A DNA stretch of 34,939 nt from Gammaproteobacteria bacterium (GTDB lineage Bacteria > Pseudomonadota > Gammaproteobacteria > Steroidobacterales > Steroidobacteraceae), in NCBI GenBank assembly GCA_003134045.1, contig PLAH01000131.1:1-34939 (forward strand). Direction: 5' to 3'. The notes below the pieces were generated by a model, which was not told the origin of the DNA, ran no database searches, and worked only from the letters and a program-made list of their open reading frames with translations. Of this stretch, positions 34,241 through 34,939 are shown piece by piece (position 1 is the stretch's first letter; each line of letters opens with the position of its first letter). The position numbers were made by a program, and so were the translations under genes.

Positions 34241-34939
34241 ATGCCAACCCTCCCGGATCCTCGAGCCGCCGGCACCGTCCTCGTCGGCATGTCCGGCGGC
34301 GTGGATTCGGCCGTCGCCGCCTGGCAGCTGCGTGAGGCAGGTTTCGCCGTACAGGGCTTGTTCATGTCCAATTGGGACGATGACGACGCCTACTGTACCG
34401 CCGCCGGCGACTTCCAGGATGCGCGCCGGGTATGCGGAATCTTGGGAATCCCCCTGCACCGCGTGAGCTTCGCCAACCAGTACCGGGAACGCGTGTTCGC
34501 ACACTTCCTGCGGGAATATGCCGCCGGGCGCACCCCCAACCCGGATGTGTTGTGCAATCGGGAAATCAAGTTCGGCGTCTGCCTGGACTACATGCATCGT
34601 TTGGGTGCGTCATGGATTGCCACCGGCCATTACGCCCGCATCGAGCGCAGCGCGAGCGGCGTTCGCCTGCTGAAAGCGGTCGACACGGCCAAGGACCAGA
34701 GCTATTTCCTGCACCAGGTGGCACCCGCCGCGCTCGCGAAGACGTTGTTCCCCTTGGGCGATCTGCGCAAGGACGAAGTCCGCCGGCGCGCCCATGCGGC
34801 GGGGCTGCCGGTGTTCGACAAGCCGGACAGTACCGGCATCTGTTTCATCGGCGAGAGGCCCTTCGAGGAGTTCTTGAGCCGTTACCTGCGCCAGGCCGCG
34901 GGTCCCATCGAGAACGCCGCGGGCGAGGTCATCGGCGAA
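34241..34939 (+). CDS. mnmA: tRNA-specific 2-thiouridylase MnmA, 3' end beyond the window
   Basis: The enzyme thiolates U34 of tRNA-Lys, -Glu and -Gln. The frame from the ATG at 34241 is open to the last base (233 codons; full-length MnmA has about 360-370). Visible are the PP-loop SGGVDSAVAA, the first catalytic Cys in NPDVLCNREIKFG, ATGHYARI, KDQSYFLHQV and the second catalytic Cys in STGICFIGER. The C-terminal beta-barrel is cut off by the window end. Confidence 0.95.
   Translation, partial: MPTLPDPRAAGTVLVGMSGGVDSAVAAWQLREAGFAVQGLFMSNWDDDDAYCTAAGDFQDARRVCGILGIPLHRVSFANQYRERVFAHFLREYAAGRTPNPDVLCNREIKFGVCLDYMHRLGASWIATGHYARIERSASGVRLLKAVDTAKDQSYFLHQVAPAALAKTLFPLGDLRKDEVRRRAHAAGLPVFDKPDSTGICFIGERPFEEFLSRYLRQAAGPIENAAGEVIGE

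Noticed and set aside
32295-34247. 650-codon minus-strand frame opposite purB and the next gene
   Set aside because: It crosses two well-supported genes and intergenic DNA and lacks protein motifs.

Overview
This is a high-GC gammaproteobacterial chromosome segment. The uvrC-pgsA-tRNA-Gly(GCC) order matches E. coli uvrC-pgsA-glyW. The packed housekeeping genes (class II DAHP synthase, amaB-type dehydrogenase, fumC, nudix, mazG, hrpA, purB, mnmA) suggest a Steroidobacterales/Xanthomonadales-like lineage, but the placement is inferred from gene content and is not certain.

Left flank (1-3213): two consecutive minus-strand genes for exported peptidases (M61 and M28), both broken. M61 has a 1-nt frameshift and an in-frame stop; M28 has a 1-nt frameshift.

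Accessory region (3214-17841): a composite island at the 3' end of tRNA-Gly. Pieces of the tRNA 3' end recur at 3459-3504, 5094-5110 and 6664-6687, and the intact tRNA lies at 17842-17917, so three successive segments can be drawn. The first carries a TumE/TumA toxin-antitoxin pair and an orphan BrnA-like antitoxin. The second carries ParD/ParE and a DUF559 endonuclease-like protein. The third carries an intact AbiEi/AbiEii pair, a divergent DUF6088 (AbiEi-like) gene with a truncated toxin partner, a DUF4160/DUF2442 operon, a very large SMC/Rad50-like ATPase whose C-terminus contains LexA/CI (S24)-like domains, and the remains of the tyrosine integrase, itself fused to an Xre/MbcA-like domain. 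A scar of an older related island (3214-3504) lies just outside. Several toxin-antitoxin promoters carry conspicuous palindromes, and several promoters end 5-7 nt before the start codon, suggesting leaderless mRNAs.

Core right part (17842-34939): tRNA-Gly with a strong promoter; a DUF6622 membrane protein; the minus-strand DNA-repair/lipid operon udg-uvrC-pgsA; divergent DAHP synthase and amaB; the tightly overlapping minus-strand operon fumC-nudL-mazG-hrpA; and, on the plus strand, purB, a conserved hypothetical gene and mnmA (cut by the window end). No lesions were seen in this part, whereas the left half has many. That argues that the lesions on the left are mostly real decay rather than uniform sequencing error.

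The best candidate for an undescribed system is the SMC-like ATPase with the S24-like C-terminus (11804-15668). It is interrupted here by a 2-nt frameshift.
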